A stretch of DNA of 64,000 bases, from assembly GCF_029626175.1 (NCBI RefSeq), contig NZ_JARUBM010000002.1, positions 6,986,501 to 7,050,500 of the forward strand, given 5' to 3'. Positions 16,200-26,682 of the stretch are shown here, piece after piece. Position 1 is the first letter of the stretch; the number at the start of each line of letters is the position of its first letter. Origin of the DNA: Micromonospora sp. WMMD1082. GTDB taxonomy: Bacteria; Actinomycetota; Actinomycetes; Mycobacteriales; Micromonosporaceae. The notes beneath the pieces were generated by a model. That model was not told the DNA's origin. It ran no database searches and saw only the letters and a list, made by a program, of their open reading frames with translations. The translations under genes were made by a program, and so were the position numbers.

Positions 16200-18878
16200 T
16201 CACGCCCCGGCGACCGCCTGCTCGACCGTGAGCAGCAGCCTCGGCACCTCCGACTCGGGCAGCCCACCGCCCTGGGCCAGCTCGGGGCTGCCGCCGCCAC
16301 GCCCGGAGAACGCCGCCTTGACCAGGTCGTTGGCGGCGAGGCCCCGGCTGCGGGCGGCCGGGTTCACGGCCACCACCAGGGACGCCTTGCCACCGGCCCG
16401 GGCCGCCACCGCGACCACGCCGGGCCGCGCCGGGTCGATCCGGCCCCGGATCTCCTGGGCGAGCGTGCGTACGTCGTTGCCGGCCGCCCCCTCGGGCGCC
16501 TCGGTGCCCACGTAGGCGACCCCGCGCACATCCTTGGCCTGGGCGGCGAGCGCCGCCGCGCCGCCGAGCACCAGCTGCGCGCGCAGCTTCTCCAGCTCCT
16601 TCTCCGCGTCGCGCAGCTGGGTCACCGTCTGCTCGACCCGGTCGGCGACCTGCTCGGCGGGGACTCGGTACAGCTCGGCGAGGCGGGCCACCAGCAGATG
16701 CTCGCGGGCCAGGAAGTTGAACGCGTCCATGCCGACGAGCGCCTCGACGCGGCGTACGCCGGAACCGATGGACGACTCGGAGAGGATCTTCACCAGGCCG
16801 AGCTGGCCGGAGCGGGCCACGTGGGTGCCGCCGCACAGCTCGCGGGCGTAGTCACCGACCTCGACCACCCGGACCTGCTCGCCGTACTTCTCGCCGAAGA
16901 GCGCCATGGCGCCGATGCGACGCGCCTCGTCCAGCGAGGTGACGAAGGCGTGCACCTCAAGGTCGGCCAGGAGCACTTCGTTGACCTGCTGCTCCACGTC
17001 GCGCAGCACGCTCGGCGCCACCCCGGTCGCGGTGTTGAAGTCGAACCGGAGTCGGCCCGGGGCGTTCAGCGAACCGGCCTGGGTGGCGGACTCGCCGAGG
17101 AAGTTGCGCATCGTCTGGTGCACCAGGTGGGTCGCGGTGTGCGACCGGGAGATGGCCCGCCGCCGGCTGGTGTCGATCTCGGCGTAGCCGGTCTCACCCG
17201 CGCGCACCTCGCCCCGCAGCACCCGGGCCCGGTGCACGATCAGGCCCGGCACCGGCTGCTGCACGTCGAGGACCTCGACCTGGCCGCCGCCCACCGTGAT
17301 CATGCCGAGGTCGGGCTGCTGGCCGCCGCCCTCCGCGTAGAACGGGGTGGTGTCGAGCACCAGCTCGACCAGGTCCCCCTCGACCGCCGCCGCGCGCGCA
17401 CCCTCGGTGCCGAGCACCGCCCGGACCGTCGACTCGCGGGCCACCTCGGTGTAACCGGTGAAGGTGACCGGCCCGCCCGCGTCGAGCACCGAGCGGTACG
17501 CCGACAGGTCGGTGTGCCCGGTCTTGCGGGCCTGCGCGTCGGCCTTGGCCCGGGCGCGCTGGTCGGCCATCAGCCGGCGGAAGCCGTCCTGGTCGACGGT
17601 GAGGCCCTGCTCGGCGGCGATCTCCAGGGTCAGGTCGATCGGGAAGCCGTACGTGTCGTGCAGCTGGAACGCCTTCTCCCCGGACAGCGCCGCACCGCCC
17701 GCGGTGCGGGTCTGCGCGATCGCGGTGTCCAGGATCGTGGTGCCGGCGCGCAGCGTGGCCAGGAACGCGTCCTCCTCGGCGTACGCGTACGCCGAGATCC
17801 GGTCGAAGTCCGCCGACAGCTCCGGGTAGGACGGGGCCATGCAGTCGCGCGCCACGGGCAGCAGCTCGGGCAGCGCCCGCTCCTGCCAGCCGAGCAGCCG
17901 CATCGCCCTGATCGCCCGGCGCATGATCCGCCGCAGCACGTACCCCCGGCCCTCGTTGCCCGGGGTCACCCCGTCACCGATCAGCATCAACGCGGTACGC
18001 ACGTGGTCGGCGACCACCCGCAGCCGCACGTCGTCCGGGTGCGACTGGGTGGCCGCGTGACCCGACTGCGCGCCGTAACGCTTGCCGGTCAGCTCGGCCG
18101 CCCGGTCCAGGATCGGCCGGACCTCGTCGATCTCGTAGAGGTTGTCCACCCCCTGGAGGAGGGAGGCCATCCGCTCCAGGCCCATGCCGGTGTCGATGTT
18201 CTTCGCCGGCAGCTCCCCCAGGATCGGGAAGTTCTCCTTGTCGGTGCCCGGTCCCCGCTCGAACTGCATGAAGACGAGGTTCCAGAACTCCAGGTAGCGG
18301 TCCTCGTCGACCTCCGGGCCGCCCTCGCGGCCGTAGGCCGGGCCCCGGTCGTAGTACAGCTCGGAACACGGGCCGCACGGACCGGGAATCCCCATCGACC
18401 AGAAGTTGTCCGCCTTGCCCCGCCGCACGATCCGGGCGTCCGGCACGCCGGTGCGGCGCCAGATGTCGTACGCCTCGTCGTCGTCGAGGTACACGGTCGC
18501 CCAGATCCGCTCGGGATCCAGGCCGAACCCGCCCTGGTCGACCGGCTTGGTGGACAGCTCCCAGGCGAGCGGGATCGCCTGCTCCTTGAAGTAGTCACCG
18601 AACGAGAAGTTGCCGTTCATCTGGAAGAACGTCCCGTGCCGGCTGGTCTTGCCGACCTCGTCGATGTCCGGCGTCCGGATGCACTTCTGCACGCTGACCG
18701 CCCGCCGGTACGGCGGGGTCTGCTGGCCGAGGAAGTACGGGACGAACTGCACCATGCCGGCGTTGACGAACAGCAGGTTCGGGTCGCTGATGGCGGGCAG
18801 CGGAGCGGACGGCACCACGGTGTGCCCGTTCGCCTCGAAGTGGGCGAGGTACCGCCGCTTGATCTCCGCCGTCTTCAT
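16200..18878 (-). CDS. alaS: Alanyl-tRNA synthetase
   Basis: 892 residues, full length. The class II catalytic core is at the N-terminus ([56 protein letters not shown]). The editing domain has the zinc-site motifs [12 protein letters not shown] and [13 protein letters not shown], and a C-Ala oligomerisation domain ends the protein. It charges tRNA-Ala and clears Ser-tRNA-Ala. The ATG overlaps the stop of the small membrane gene upstream (ATGA). The alaS, ruvX, mltG, aroE order is widely conserved in actinobacteria. Confidence 0.97.
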   Translation of the reverse strand: MKTAEIKRRYLAHFEANGHTVVPSAPLPAISDPNLLFVNAGMVQFVPYFLGQQTPPYRRAVSVQKCIRTPDIDEVGKTSRHGTFFQMNGNFSFGDYFKEQAIPLAWELSTKPVDQGGFGLDPERIWATVYLDDDEAYDIWRRTGVPDARIVRRGKADNFWSMGIPGPCGPCSELYYDRGPAYGREGGPEVDEDRYLEFWNLVFMQFERGPGTDKENFPILGELPAKNIDTGMGLERMASLLQGVDNLYEIDEVRPILDRAAELTGKRYGAQSGHAATQSHPDDVRLRVVADHVRTALMLIGDGVTPGNEGRGYVLRRIMRRAIRAMRLLGWQERALPELLPVARDCMAPSYPELSADFDRISAYAYAEEDAFLATLRAGTTILDTAIAQTRTAGGAALSGEKAFQLHDTYGFPIDLTLEIAAEQGLTVDQDGFRRLMADQRARAKADAQARKTGHTDLSAYRSVLDAGGPVTFTGYTEVARESTVRAVLGTEGARAAAVEGDLVELVLDTTPFYAEGGGQQPDLGMITVGGGQVEVLDVQQPVPGLIVHRARVLRGEVRAGETGYAEIDTSRRRAISRSHTATHLVHQTMRNFLGESATQAGSLNAPGRLRFDFNTATGVAPSVLRDVEQQVNEVLLADLEVHAFVTSLDEARRIGAMALFGEKYGEQVRVVEVGDYARELCGGTHVARSGQLGLVKILSESSIGSGVRRVEALVGMDAFNFLAREHLLVARLAELYRVPAEQVADRVEQTVTQLRDAEKELEKLRAQLVLGGAAALAAQAKDVRGVAYVGTEAPEGAAGNDVRTLAQEIRGRIDPARPGVVAVAARAGGKASLVVAVNPAARSRGLAANDLVKAAFSGRGGGSPELAQGGGLPESEVPRLLLTVEQAVAGA

Positions 18879-19180
18879 CGCTGGTGTTCCTCCGGAAAAA
18901 TCTCTCGATCGCCGATACGCGGGTCCTCGCGCAGCTCGGCGAACTGGTCGTCGAACGCCTCGCCCTGGGCGAACGCCTCGTGGATGTCGTGCTCCCGCTC
19001 GGCCATCCCGGCGCGTACGTCCGCCACGAAGCTACGCACCTCCTCGACCAGGCCGCCAGCGGATTGTGACAGGTTGTCGGCGATGCCGGCCGGGGTGTAC
19101 GCGTGCGCGGCGCGGGTCACCTTGCGGACCACCACCACGCCGACGGCCAGCCCGATGCCCAGCCAGAAGAGGCGCCTCAT
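18875..19180 (-). CDS. Small membrane protein of the alaS neighbourhood (DUF6167-like)
   Basis: 101 residues. One N-terminal membrane segment ([18 protein letters not shown]) is followed by a cytoplasmic amphipathic stretch, [33 protein letters not shown] (shown in parts of no more than needed), and an acidic tail. It resembles the short protein commonly found between a DUF948 gene and alaS in actinobacteria, which I believe is catalogued as DUF6167; its function is unknown. The stop overlaps the alaS start, so the two are probably co-translated. Confidence 0.75.
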   Translation of the reverse strand: MRRLFWLGIGLAVGVVVVRKVTRAAHAYTPAGIADNLSQSAGGLVEEVRSFVADVRAGMAEREHDIHEAFAQGEAFDDQFAELREDPRIGDREIFPEEHQR

Positions 19181-19205
19181 GCTCGTATCTCCCGGTCCCG
19201 GTCGG

Positions 19206-19667
19206 TCAGCGGTTCCCGCGCCGGGCGGCGCGCCGCTGAGACTTGATGGTGTCCCGGACCTCGCGCTCGGTCTCGGCGTGCCGGCGGGCGGACGCGGCCT
19301 TGCGCACCCCGTAGCCGAACGCGGCCACCTTGACCAGCGGGTTCGCCGCCGCGGCGGAGACCACGGTGACCAGGTTGGCGACGTTGGCGCTGATGTTCTG
19401 CGCGTGGCTGGTCATGGTGTCGACCTTGGCCAGCTGGAGGTTCACGCCGTCGAGTGAGGTCTGCACCTGCTCCAACGTCACGTTGACGTTGCGCACCGTG
19501 GTGTTGACGTCACCGAGCAGCGGCGCGGTCCGGTCGTTGAGGTCGTTGATCATCCGAGTGGTGGCGTCGACGGTGTGCCGCAGCCGCAGGATGGGCAGCG
19601 TCAGGATCAGCACCAGCATCGCGAACGCGATCGCCGCGATCAGCGCCGCAACCTCCAAAAAGCCCAC
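19206..19667 (-). CDS. DUF948-family membrane protein
   Basis: 153 residues from a GTG with AGGAGG seven bases upstream. A single N-terminal membrane helix (EVAALIAAIAFAMLVLILTLPILRL) leads into a long amphipathic region with regular Val/Leu spacing (VDATTRMINDLNDRTAPLLG, then VNVTLEQVQTSLDGVNLQLA), predicted coiled coil, and a basic C-terminus (IKSQRRAARRGNR). It belongs to the DUF948 group, whose role is unknown; the helix-plus-coil form resembles membrane-tethered scaffold proteins. It precedes the small membrane gene and alaS on the same strand. Confidence 0.8.
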   Translation of the reverse strand: MGFLEVAALIAAIAFAMLVLILTLPILRLRHTVDATTRMINDLNDRTAPLLGDVNTTVRNVNVTLEQVQTSLDGVNLQLAKVDTMTSHAQNISANVANLVTVVSAAAANPLVKVAAFGYGVRKAASARRHAETEREVRDTIKSQRRAARRGNR

Positions 19668-19757
19668 GCCCTGTCCTCCTCAAACAGTGTCTCGGGCACG
19701 AGATCCCCCGAGTCGCCCGACCAGAACCTGACCCTACCGTCCGTGATGACGATCGGC

Positions 19758-22670
19758 TCAGGACGGTGGTGAGGGCGTCAACTCCCCCAACGGATCATCG
19801 GTCAGTGTCGGGAAGGGATCCTCACCGGTCAGTGACGGGTCGGTGCTCGGCTGTGGTCGCGTCCGGTCGTCGTCGATCGCGTTGCGTACCTTCACCGACA
19901 CCAACGATCCGGGGCACTCCTGCGCCGCGGTGGACGGGTCGAGCGAGGGCACCACCGCGGGCTCGCCGTCGACCGGGGGCGGTACGCAGGTCCGCTCCCG
20001 GACCCAGAGGTCGAGGGTCATCTCGTCCCGCCGCCAGCAGGTGTAGCTCCCCTTCTCCTCCTGTTCGGGGCAGTAGTTCGGCCGCCACGGCTGCCAGCCG
20101 TCCCGGGTCAGCGCCGCCTCGTACGCCTGGGCCGTCTCCTCCGTCGATCGGTCGGAGGTGGCGGTGCGCTCCCGCAACCGGCAGTCGAGCAGGCACCACT
20201 GGCTGCCGCTGACGTCGTCGACCGGATCGACCGCCGCCCAGGGCGGCACCTCCAGTTCGTCCAGCGAGACGAAGACCGGATCCCGGTCCGAGGTCTCCAT
20301 GCCGAAGTACGCCGGCACCCCGCCGAGCAGGAGCAGGCTGGCCAGCACCAGGATCGCGGTGCGCAGCCGCGGAGACCCCGGAGCCGGCCGACGGGACTCG
20401 TCACGGTCGTCGGAGAGGTCGTCCTCGGGCCGTCCGGTGGTCGCGTTCTCCGGCTCGCCGGGGCGCCGTACCGACGGCTGCATCCCGGCCCGCGGGTCGA
20501 CCGGCGCGACGGGCGCCACGGCGGCCGCGGCCCGGGCCACCGCCGGACCCTCGCCGGTACGCGTCGGCGGCACCGGCGGGACGCCGGAGGGCTCGGGACG
20601 GGCCGGGTTCCGGTGCGGCGGGGCGGCCCGGCCGGCCAGCCGGTCGTCCGGTCGCACCGAGGCCGCGGCCCGGGCCACGGCCGGCGATCCGGGTGGTTCG
20701 GGGCGTTCCCCGCCAGCCCGGGTGGGGTCGCCCGGCACCGCACCGCCACGCGGGCCGGTGTCGGGCCGCGGCGCGCCACGGGCGGGGGCCGGCGGCGGTC
20801 CGCCCGGACGGCCGGCGCCACCGGCCATCCCGTCGATGCGGGCGGCACCGCGTGACGGGCCGGTGAGCGCGCCGTCGGGACGGGCGGTTCCCCTCGTCGC
20901 CGGCGGCCCGTCCGGACGGGCCGCACCGCGCGGCGGGCCGGCGGGGGCACCGTCCGGCCGGGCGCCGCCGGTCAGCGGGGCAGAGCCGGGCCGACCCGTC
21001 GACGGCTCGGGCACACCCGCACCGGGGGCCGGTGGGCCGGAGGTGGGAGTCGGGCGGCCACGTCCGGTGGGCGGCGCGTCGGCGGGGCGCGGCGTACCGA
21101 CACCCGGACGCTGCGGCCCGGGGTCGGCGCCACGACGTCCGTCAACCGGTGGCCGAGCCGGCGTGGCCCTGGCGTTCGGCCGGCCGGCCGAGCCGGCGGC
21201 GTCCGCGCCGTGGCGCTCACCGGCCGCCGGCGTACCGCCGGGCGGCGTGCCTGCGCCGCGACCGATCGGGGCACCGGACGGCGGCGCGGGTCGCTTGGTG
21301 ATGGTCGGCAGCGCCGGATCGGTGTGGTGGGGGCGGCCGGCCTGCCTGAGCCAGTCGGCCGGTCGCTCCGGGCGAACGGTGCGGCCGTCGCCGGCCCGGC
21401 CGCCGGATGGCGGTTCCGCGGCGTTTCCACTCACGACGCCGTGCCGCCCGGACGGCTGCTCGTCGGCCGCCCGCCGGCCCCGGGCGGCGGCGGGGTCCTG
21501 CGGCCGATCCGCCTCGGTGCCTCCCCGACGGCCCCGGCCGCCGGTGGCGGTCGACGCGTCCGGTGCGGTCCCGCGGCCGGTGGGGGCGCTCCCGCCGCTG
21601 ACCGGTGCGACCGGGTTGGTGGACGGTACGCCGGGAATCGACGGCGCGTTGCCGGACAGCGGCACCACCGCCTGGTTGTCCTCGGGCTCGGCGGCTCGCC
21701 GGCGACCGGCCCGCCGGCCGCCGGCCGGAGCGCCGACCGGTCGACCGGCGGCGGGCGTCATGCCCGGCGCACCGGAGACGGGCGTCGTTTCCGGTGCCGT
21801 CCGGCCGGCACCACGGCCACCGGCCGGGTCGGCGGCGGCATCCGGTACGGCGCGTCGACCTCGTCGCGGCGACTCCGGGCCCGGGACACGGGACTGCGGC
21901 GGCCCGGACACCGGCCCGGCGGCCGGGGCACCGGCGACCGGACCACCCCCCGGTACGGACCGGGGCCCGGCCGCACCGGCAACCGGTTCGCCGGGACGCG
22001 CCCGGCGCCCGGCGGCCTCCGGCTGCTGCGGCCAGCCGCCCGGCGGAGTGTGCGGCGGGGTGTGCGGCGCACCGGGCTCGGGGCGACCGGCGCCGAACGG
22101 CGGGCCGGCCGGTGGCCGCTCCCGGGTGCCGGCAGGCGGTGGGCCGACAGGCGGTGGGCCGGTGGGCGTCCGCACGGAGGGGTTTCCCGGCCAGGGACCG
22201 TCCACCGGTCGCGCGCGGGGCGGTTCGGCCGCCCCCCGGCGCAGCGGTGGCGCGGCGGGCGGGCCGGCCGCCGGATCCGGCGGCGCCGGGCGGGCCGGCG
22301 GCACCGGCCCCCGGCCGGGCGGGGGTGGCACGGGTACGCCGGGTGCCCCACGGCCCGCCGGTGCCGGGCCGGGTCGGGCGGGCGGCGCCTGACCGGGGCG
22401 ATCCGGACCGGACCTGGGTGCGGCGGGCGGCGCCTGGCCCGGGCGGTCCGGGCCCGGCCTGGGCGCGGCGGGAGGCTCCGGTGCCGGCGCGACACCGTCC
22501 GGGCCCAGTTGGCCGCGCTCCTGCTTGGCCGAACGCAGGTCGTCGATCCAGCCGAAGTCCTCGCCGCCGCCCGGCTCCTCCGGGGCGGCCTCGGATCTGC
22601 TCCGGCCCCAGCGGCGGGCCTTGCCGCGCCGCTCGTCCGGGCCGTCGTCCGGTCGCTCCGACGATCTCAC
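19758..22670 (-). CDS. Very long Pro/Gly/Arg-rich single-pass membrane protein
   Basis: 970 residues from a GTG (GAGGGG upstream) that overlaps the rarA stop. Residues 40-740 are low complexity, with recurring [20 protein letters not shown] and GAARPDG-like units and no hydrophobic segment. A membrane helix lies at about 770-793 ([20 protein letters not shown]). The last 175 residues are a compact domain with six cysteines (QWCLLDC, NYCPEQ, YTCW, RTCVPP, QECPG), probably outside the cell and disulfide-bonded. I do not recognise this domain. The short N-terminal segment [17 protein letters not shown] is charged and may be an interaction motif. The tract is in frame throughout and uses normal GC-rich codons, so it is a real gene. 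Function unknown. Confidence 0.78.
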   Translation of the reverse strand: MRSSERPDDGPDERRGKARRWGRSRSEAAPEEPGGGEDFGWIDDLRSAKQERGQLGPDGVAPAPEPPAAPRPGPDRPGQAPPAAPRSGPDRPGQAPPARPGPAPAGRGAPGVPVPPPPGRGPVPPARPAPPDPAAGPPAAPPLRRGAAEPPRARPVDGPWPGNPSVRTPTGPPPVGPPPAGTRERPPAGPPFGAGRPEPGAPHTPPHTPPGGWPQQPEAAGRRARPGEPVAGAAGPRSVPGGGPVAGAPAAGPVSGPPQSRVPGPESPRRGRRAVPDAAADPAGGRGAGRTAPETTPVSGAPGMTPAAGRPVGAPAGGRRAGRRRAAEPEDNQAVVPLSGNAPSIPGVPSTNPVAPVSGGSAPTGRGTAPDASTATGGRGRRGGTEADRPQDPAAARGRRAADEQPSGRHGVVSGNAAEPPSGGRAGDGRTVRPERPADWLRQAGRPHHTDPALPTITKRPAPPSGAPIGRGAGTPPGGTPAAGERHGADAAGSAGRPNARATPARPPVDGRRGADPGPQRPGVGTPRPADAPPTGRGRPTPTSGPPAPGAGVPEPSTGRPGSAPLTGGARPDGAPAGPPRGAARPDGPPATRGTARPDGALTGPSRGAARIDGMAGGAGRPGGPPPAPARGAPRPDTGPRGGAVPGDPTRAGGERPEPPGSPAVARAAASVRPDDRLAGRAAPPHRNPARPEPSGVPPVPPTRTGEGPAVARAAAAVAPVAPVDPRAGMQPSVRRPGEPENATTGRPEDDLSDDRDESRRPAPGSPRLRTAILVLASLLLLGGVPAYFGMETSDRDPVFVSLDELEVPPWAAVDPVDDVSGSQWCLLDCRLRERTATSDRSTEETAQAYEAALTRDGWQPWRPNYCPEQEEKGSYTCWRRDEMTLDLWVRERTCVPPPVDGEPAVVPSLDPSTAAQECPGSLVSVKVRNAIDDDRTRPQPSTDPSLTGEDPFPTLTDDPLGELTPSPPS

Positions 22671-24190
22671 TGTTGACCCCTCCCGTCGGCGCTGGCGCCG
22701 ACCTCATCCGCCGAGGCGGCTTCCGTGGCCGTCAGGCGGCTGCCGTCGACGCCGGACGGCGTCGGCGTCTGCACCGGACCGCCCACCGTCGACTCGTCCG
22801 TGCGGGCGGGGGTGGGCAGCCCGCGGACGATCCGGCGCAGCAACGGCAGCCGGCTGGCCACCGACCGCTCCGCGCCGTGCTGGCTCGGCCGGTAGTAGTC
22901 GGTGCCGACCAGATCGTCCGGCACGTACTGCTGGCTGACCACACCCCGCTGGTCGTCGTGCGGGTAGCGGTAGCCGGTGCCGTGCCCGAGGCCCCGGGCA
23001 CCGGAGTAGTGCGCGTCCCGCAGGCCCCGGGGAACGGGGCCGCCGCGGCCGGCCCGTACGTCGGCGATCGCCGCGCCGACCGCCGTGGTGGCCGAGTTGG
23101 ACTTGGGTGCGGTGGCCAGGTGGATCACCGCCTGGGCGAGGTTGAGCTGCGCCTCGGGCAGGCCGACGTACTCCACCGCGTGGGCCGCGGCGGTGGCCAC
23201 GCCGAGGGCGGCCGGGTCCGCCATGCCGACGTCCTCGCTGGCGAAGATGACCAGCCGCCGCGCGATGAACCTCGCGTCCTCCCCGGCGACCAGCATCCGG
23301 GCCAGCCAGTGCAGCGCGGCGTCCACGTCCGAACCGCGCATGCTCTTGATGAAGGCACTGGTCACGTCGTAGTGGGCGTCGCCCGCCCGGTCGTAGCGCA
23401 CGGCCGCCGTGTCCACCGCCCGTTCGGCGGTGGCCAGGTCGATCCGCTCGTTGCCCAGCGCGGTCGTCGACGCGGCGGCCGCCTCCAGCGCGGTGAGCGC
23501 CTTGCGGACATCCCCACCGGCCAGCCGGACCAGGTGCTCCTCGGCCTCGGGCGCGAGGGTGAGCGCACCGGCGAGACCACGTTCGTCGGCCATCGCCCGG
23601 CGCAGCAGTCCGCGTACCGCCGCGTCGTCGAGCGGCCGGAGGGTGAGCAGCACGCACCGGGACAGCAGCGGGGAGATCACCGAGAAGTACGGGTTCTCCG
23701 TGGTCGCCGCCAGCAGCGTGACGGTCCGGTCCTCCACGGCGGCGAGCAGCGAATCCTGCTGGGTCTTGCTGAACCGGTGCACCTCGTCGATGAAGAGCAC
23801 CGTCGGCGGGCCGCCCGCGCGCCGCTGCCGCCGGGCGGTGTCGATCACGGCCCGGACGTCCTTCACCCCGGCCGACAGCGCCGACATGGCGACGAAGCGC
23901 CGATCCGTGGCGCCGGCGACCAGGTGGGCGATAGTGGTCTTGCCGCTGCCCGGGGGGCCCCACAGGATGACCGACATCGGCGCGCTGCCGGCCACCAGTT
24001 GCCGCAGCGGCGCACCGGGTGTGAGCAGGTGCTCCTGGCCCACGAGTTCGTCCAGGTCGGCCGGGCGCATCCGGACCGGCAGCGGCGCGTCCGGCCCGAC
24101 CGCGGCGAAGCCGCCGACGCCGCCGGCACCCGCCTGCGCACCGGGTGCTGCTGCGGGTTCACCGAGGGTGAAGAGGGCGTCGGACTCCAT
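22667..24190 (-). CDS. rarA: Replication-associated recombination protein A (MgsA/RarA AAA+ ATPase)
   Basis: 507 residues from the ATG giving [13 protein letters not shown]; a farther upstream start lacks support. The clamp-loader-like AAA+ core shows [18 protein letters not shown], Walker [10 protein letters not shown], Walker [10 protein letters not shown], sensor [10 protein letters not shown] and an arginine-finger region SPLLSRC. The C-terminal part carries the tetramerisation segment typical of the family ([22 protein letters not shown] in part). RarA acts at stalled replication forks. A non-conserved tail of about 70 residues follows the family's usual end. The stop overlaps the start of the Pro-rich membrane protein (GTGA). 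Confidence 0.93.
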   Translation of the reverse strand: MESDALFTLGEPAAAPGAQAGAGGVGGFAAVGPDAPLPVRMRPADLDELVGQEHLLTPGAPLRQLVAGSAPMSVILWGPPGSGKTTIAHLVAGATDRRFVAMSALSAGVKDVRAVIDTARRQRRAGGPPTVLFIDEVHRFSKTQQDSLLAAVEDRTVTLLAATTENPYFSVISPLLSRCVLLTLRPLDDAAVRGLLRRAMADERGLAGALTLAPEAEEHLVRLAGGDVRKALTALEAAAASTTALGNERIDLATAERAVDTAAVRYDRAGDAHYDVTSAFIKSMRGSDVDAALHWLARMLVAGEDARFIARRLVIFASEDVGMADPAALGVATAAAHAVEYVGLPEAQLNLAQAVIHLATAPKSNSATTAVGAAIADVRAGRGGPVPRGLRDAHYSGARGLGHGTGYRYPHDDQRGVVSQQYVPDDLVGTDYYRPSQHGAERSVASRLPLLRRIVRGLPTPARTDESTVGGPVQTPTPSGVDGSRLTATEAASADEVGASADGRGQQ

Positions 24191-24265
24191 CACGAGAACA
24201 GTACCGGGCTCGGCCGGCAACGCCGGAATCGCGCCACCGGCCGAGCCCGAGGTGATCCGTTCCGG

Positions 24266-24478
24266 TCAGCCGCGCCCCGGCCGACGGCCCCGGTACCAGC
24301 GACCGCCACCGCCGCCGCGCGGGCCCCGGCCCACGCCGGCCAGGTAGAGCGCGAGCAGCAGCAGTCCGATCAGCACGAGGGTGTTCCAGTTGAACAGGTC
24401 CGGCGCGCCGAGGTTGGTGTCCAGCAGGTCGAGCAGCAGGGCGAAGCCGAAGACCGCGGCCGCGGCGATGGCGAGCAT
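24266..24478 (-). CDS. Small two-helix membrane protein
   Basis: 70 residues from the ATG that has GGAGG six bases upstream. Two hydrophobic helices (AIAAAAVFGFALLLDLL and TLVLIGLLLLALYLAGVG) are joined by a short polar loop, with a Gly/Arg-rich C-terminal tail. No family is recognised. It lies alone between rarA and the MFS gene on the same strand. Confidence 0.65.
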   Translation of the reverse strand: MLAIAAAAVFGFALLLDLLDTNLGAPDLFNWNTLVLIGLLLLALYLAGVGRGPRGGGGGRWYRGRRPGRG

Positions 24479-24578
24479 GGCATTCCTCCGGTGGGGGTTC
24501 CAGTAGGTCGGCGCGGGATGTACCCGATCGGTCGGCTCGCCAATCTCCACCGTGGATCACCCCTGCCCCGGCACTCGG

Positions 24579-25898
24579 CTACGTCGGCACCTGCTCGCTC
24601 ACCTCGGTCCGGTCCGCCAGACCGACGCCCCCGCCGCCGGTCGCGTCGCCGGTTGTGTCGCCGGCTTGGCGGCCGGCCCGCCACGCCGGCAGGTACAGCG
24701 GCGCGGCGACGGCCAGCACCACCGCGCCGACCAGCATCGCCGCGCTCACCCCGGCGCGGTCGCCGACGACGCCGAGCAACACGCCGCCCAGCGCGGCTGC
24801 CGGCATGCTCATCATCGAGTTCACCGAGATCACGCTGGTCCGGTACGGGCCGTCGACCTGCCGGTGCAGCAGCCCCATGTGCAGCGGGTTCGCCGCGCCG
24901 TGCACCGCGTAGCAGGCGACGAGGGCGATCAGCAAGCCGACCGGGCCGGCGAACAGGGCCATGCCGACCACGATCGCACCCTGCACGATCCGCAGCAGAG
25001 CCGCGCCGGGTGCGGCACCGAGCCAGCGGATGAGCAGCGGGGTGAGCGCGGCACCGCCGGCCGAGGCGAGCCACGCCACGGTGGTGGCCGGGCCGAGCAG
25101 GGCGGCGGCCCGGTCGGCATCCCCCACCACCTCGGCCAACCGCACCGGCGGCAGCATCTCGAAGGCGACCATCCCGAACCCCCAGAACAACTCGACCGCG
25201 ACCAGGGCGAGCAGCACCCGGGAGCGGCGCAGCAGGCCGAACGCCTCGCCGACCATGCGCGGGGCGGCGCGGACCGACGCCCGCAGCGCGGTCGGACCGA
25301 CCGCCGGGCGTTGCTCCACCAGCAGCGTCAGCAGCGCCACCAGGGCGACCGCCTGGAGCAGGAGCGCGGCCACGATCGGTGTGGTGAGCGCACTGACCGG
25401 ACCGAGCGGGCCGAGAGCCACCAGGCCGCCGCTGAGCAGCGCGCCGGCCGCGATGCTCAGGCCGAGCACGGTGCCGCCCTGGCCCAACCCTTTCTCGTAC
25501 GCGGCATCCGGGTCGGCGGCCAGGGTGCTGTCGACGTACCACGATTCCAGGGGGCCGCTGTCCAGCGCGCGGAACACCCCCTGCAACGCCCAGACGGTGG
25601 CCAGCAGGACGAACGAGTCCGCCACCAGCAGCAGGCCCATCGAAGCGAGGCCGACCACGCTGGCCACCACCAGCACCGGCTTGCGGCCCAGGGCGTCGGC
25701 GAACCCGCCGGTGGGCAGCTCCAGGGCGAGCACCACCACCCCCTGGGCGGCGGCGGCCAGGCCGATCTGGGCCAGGGTCAGACCCCGCTCCTGCATCAAC
25801 AGGATGATCACCGGGAGCAGCAGGCCGGTCGGCAGCCAGCGCAGGCCGTGCAGGATCAGGAAACGACGCCGGATCTGGCGTACGGAGAGCTGACTCAT
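24579..25898 (-). CDS. MFS transporter, ArsR-linked
   Basis: 439 residues starting at the ATG of an ATGA overlap with the ArsR gene. About 12 membrane helices are visible, with the MFS loop signature GGFADALGRKPVLV between helices 2 and 3 and a central cytoplasmic loop near residues 195-225. The C-terminus is a disordered Gly/Thr-rich tail. The order ArsR-MFS with coupled translation, and a large palindromic operator upstream, suggests an efflux pump induced by a compound the regulator senses. The substrate is unknown; nothing points to arsenic in particular. Confidence 0.85.
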   Translation of the reverse strand: MSQLSVRQIRRRFLILHGLRWLPTGLLLPVIILLMQERGLTLAQIGLAAAAQGVVVLALELPTGGFADALGRKPVLVVASVVGLASMGLLLVADSFVLLATVWALQGVFRALDSGPLESWYVDSTLAADPDAAYEKGLGQGGTVLGLSIAAGALLSGGLVALGPLGPVSALTTPIVAALLLQAVALVALLTLLVEQRPAVGPTALRASVRAAPRMVGEAFGLLRRSRVLLALVAVELFWGFGMVAFEMLPPVRLAEVVGDADRAAALLGPATTVAWLASAGGAALTPLLIRWLGAAPGAALLRIVQGAIVVGMALFAGPVGLLIALVACYAVHGAANPLHMGLLHRQVDGPYRTSVISVNSMMSMPAAALGGVLLGVVGDRAGVSAAMLVGAVVLAVAAPLYLPAWRAGRQAGDTTGDATGGGGVGLADRTEVSEQVPT

Positions 25899-26491
25899 CG
25901 CTTCGCCCCGAGCAGCAGGGGGAAGGAGGCGAGGAAAATCTGCACCTGCTCGGCACCGGGCTCGCCCGGATCGGCCTCGGCGCGGTAGCGCTCCAGGATC
26001 TGCCACAGCTCCGCCTGGAGCGCCGTCAACCGCGTCGCCGGAATGGTCATGAAGGCGTCGCTCATGCCGAACGCGTCGCGCCACTGCGGCGACCACTGGT
26101 CGCGTACGGCGAACCAGCGCTCGGTGTGCTCGATGAAGAGGCGCACCTGCTCGGCCTGGATCCACTCGACCGCGGCGCGGGCGTCCGGGTCGTCGTCGAA
26201 GTCGGTGTTCTCCCAGCTGGTGACGTCGTGCGCGGCCCGCCACCAGCGCTGCCGACCGGTCCCCCGGTCGGGCTCCTCGACGACCAGCCCGACCTCCGCG
26301 AGCTGGCGCAGGTGGTAGCTGGTGGCGCCGGTGTTGGTGTCCAGCAGCTCGGCGAGGGCGGTGGCGGTGGCCGGCCCCTTCACCCGCAACGCGCCGACCA
26401 GCCGGGTCCGCAGCGGATGCGCCAGCGCGCGGACCTGCCGGTGATCGATCCGGACCCGCCGTGGCGCGGGTCGCCCCTCTTCCTCCGTCAT
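25895..26491 (-). CDS. ArsR-family winged-helix transcriptional regulator
   Basis: 198 residues from the ATG at 26491. The winged helix is at about 15-90 (VRALAHPLRTRLVGALRVKG, TATALAELLDTNTGATSYHL, GLVVEEPDRGTGRQRWWRA). The C-terminal 110 residues are a helical domain rich in Trp and acidic residues, larger than in metal-sensing ArsR proteins and without their cysteine pairs; it is probably a ligand-binding or dimer domain. It is co-translated with the MFS gene and should repress both through the palindromes immediately upstream of its start. Confidence 0.88.
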   Translation of the reverse strand: MTEEEGRPAPRRVRIDHRQVRALAHPLRTRLVGALRVKGPATATALAELLDTNTGATSYHLRQLAEVGLVVEEPDRGTGRQRWWRAAHDVTSWENTDFDDDPDARAAVEWIQAEQVRLFIEHTERWFAVRDQWSPQWRDAFGMSDAFMTIPATRLTALQAELWQILERYRAEADPGEPGAEQVQIFLASFPLLLGAKR

Positions 26492-26494
26492 GAA

Positions 26495-26549
26495 TGCACA
26501 GTAACTGTGCACAGGTTCTATGCACAATAGTTGTGCATAGAACCTGTGC
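26495..26549. promoter_or_regulatory. Double palindromic operator upstream of arsR-MFS
   Basis: Two adjoining palindromes start four bases before the arsR ATG. The first is TGCACAGT-A-ACTGTGCA at 26495-26511. The second has perfect 19-base arms (26509-26527 and 26531-26549, left arm GCACAGGTTCTATGCACAA) around the loop TAG. Both share TGCACA/TGTGCA half-sites. The AT-rich content and the position next to the regulator gene make an autoregulatory ArsR operator the simplest reading. Confidence 0.75.
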
Positions 26550-26589
26550 TTGGGATGGTCGCGGGGGTGGAGGTGGAGGGTCACTGGGG

Positions 26590-26635
26590 TTTGGGTGCAG
26601 TTATTGCTGCTCCAGCGACAAGAGCTGCACCCAAA
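26590..26635. repeat. Dispersed palindrome, family B, copy 1
   Basis: TTTGGGTGCAG at 26590-26600 pairs perfectly with CTGCACCCAAA at 26625-26635. The 24-base centre, read on the other strand (CTTGTCGC, then AGCAGCAA), closely matches the centre of the element at 52213-52254. It lies downstream of the SDR gene (minus strand) and may also act as its terminator. Confidence 0.6.
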
Positions 26636-26682
26636 GGTGTTGAAGGGGCACCGCTGTCCGCGTCGGGGCTAGTGCGGTGTCA

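Noticed and set aside
14517..19457. A 1646-codon open frame on the + strand across mltG, ruvX and alaS
   Set aside because: It is antisense to three well-supported conserved genes and is open only because GC-rich codons avoid stops on the other strand. Its translation has no domain character.
21605..25033. A 1142-codon + strand frame over the Pro-rich membrane protein, rarA and the MFS gene
   Set aside because: It is antisense to the rarA AAA+ motifs and the MFS gene; composition is dominated by Arg/Pro/Gly from reversed GC-rich codons.
24579..26491. Arsenic resistance operon
   Set aside because: The ArsR protein lacks the usual cysteine metal site, and the transporter is MFS, not ArsB or Acr3.
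26590..26635. tRNA-like or riboswitch structure
   Set aside because: A single simple stem without conserved loops or a cloverleaf; similarity to the element at 52.2 kb shows it is a dispersed repeat.
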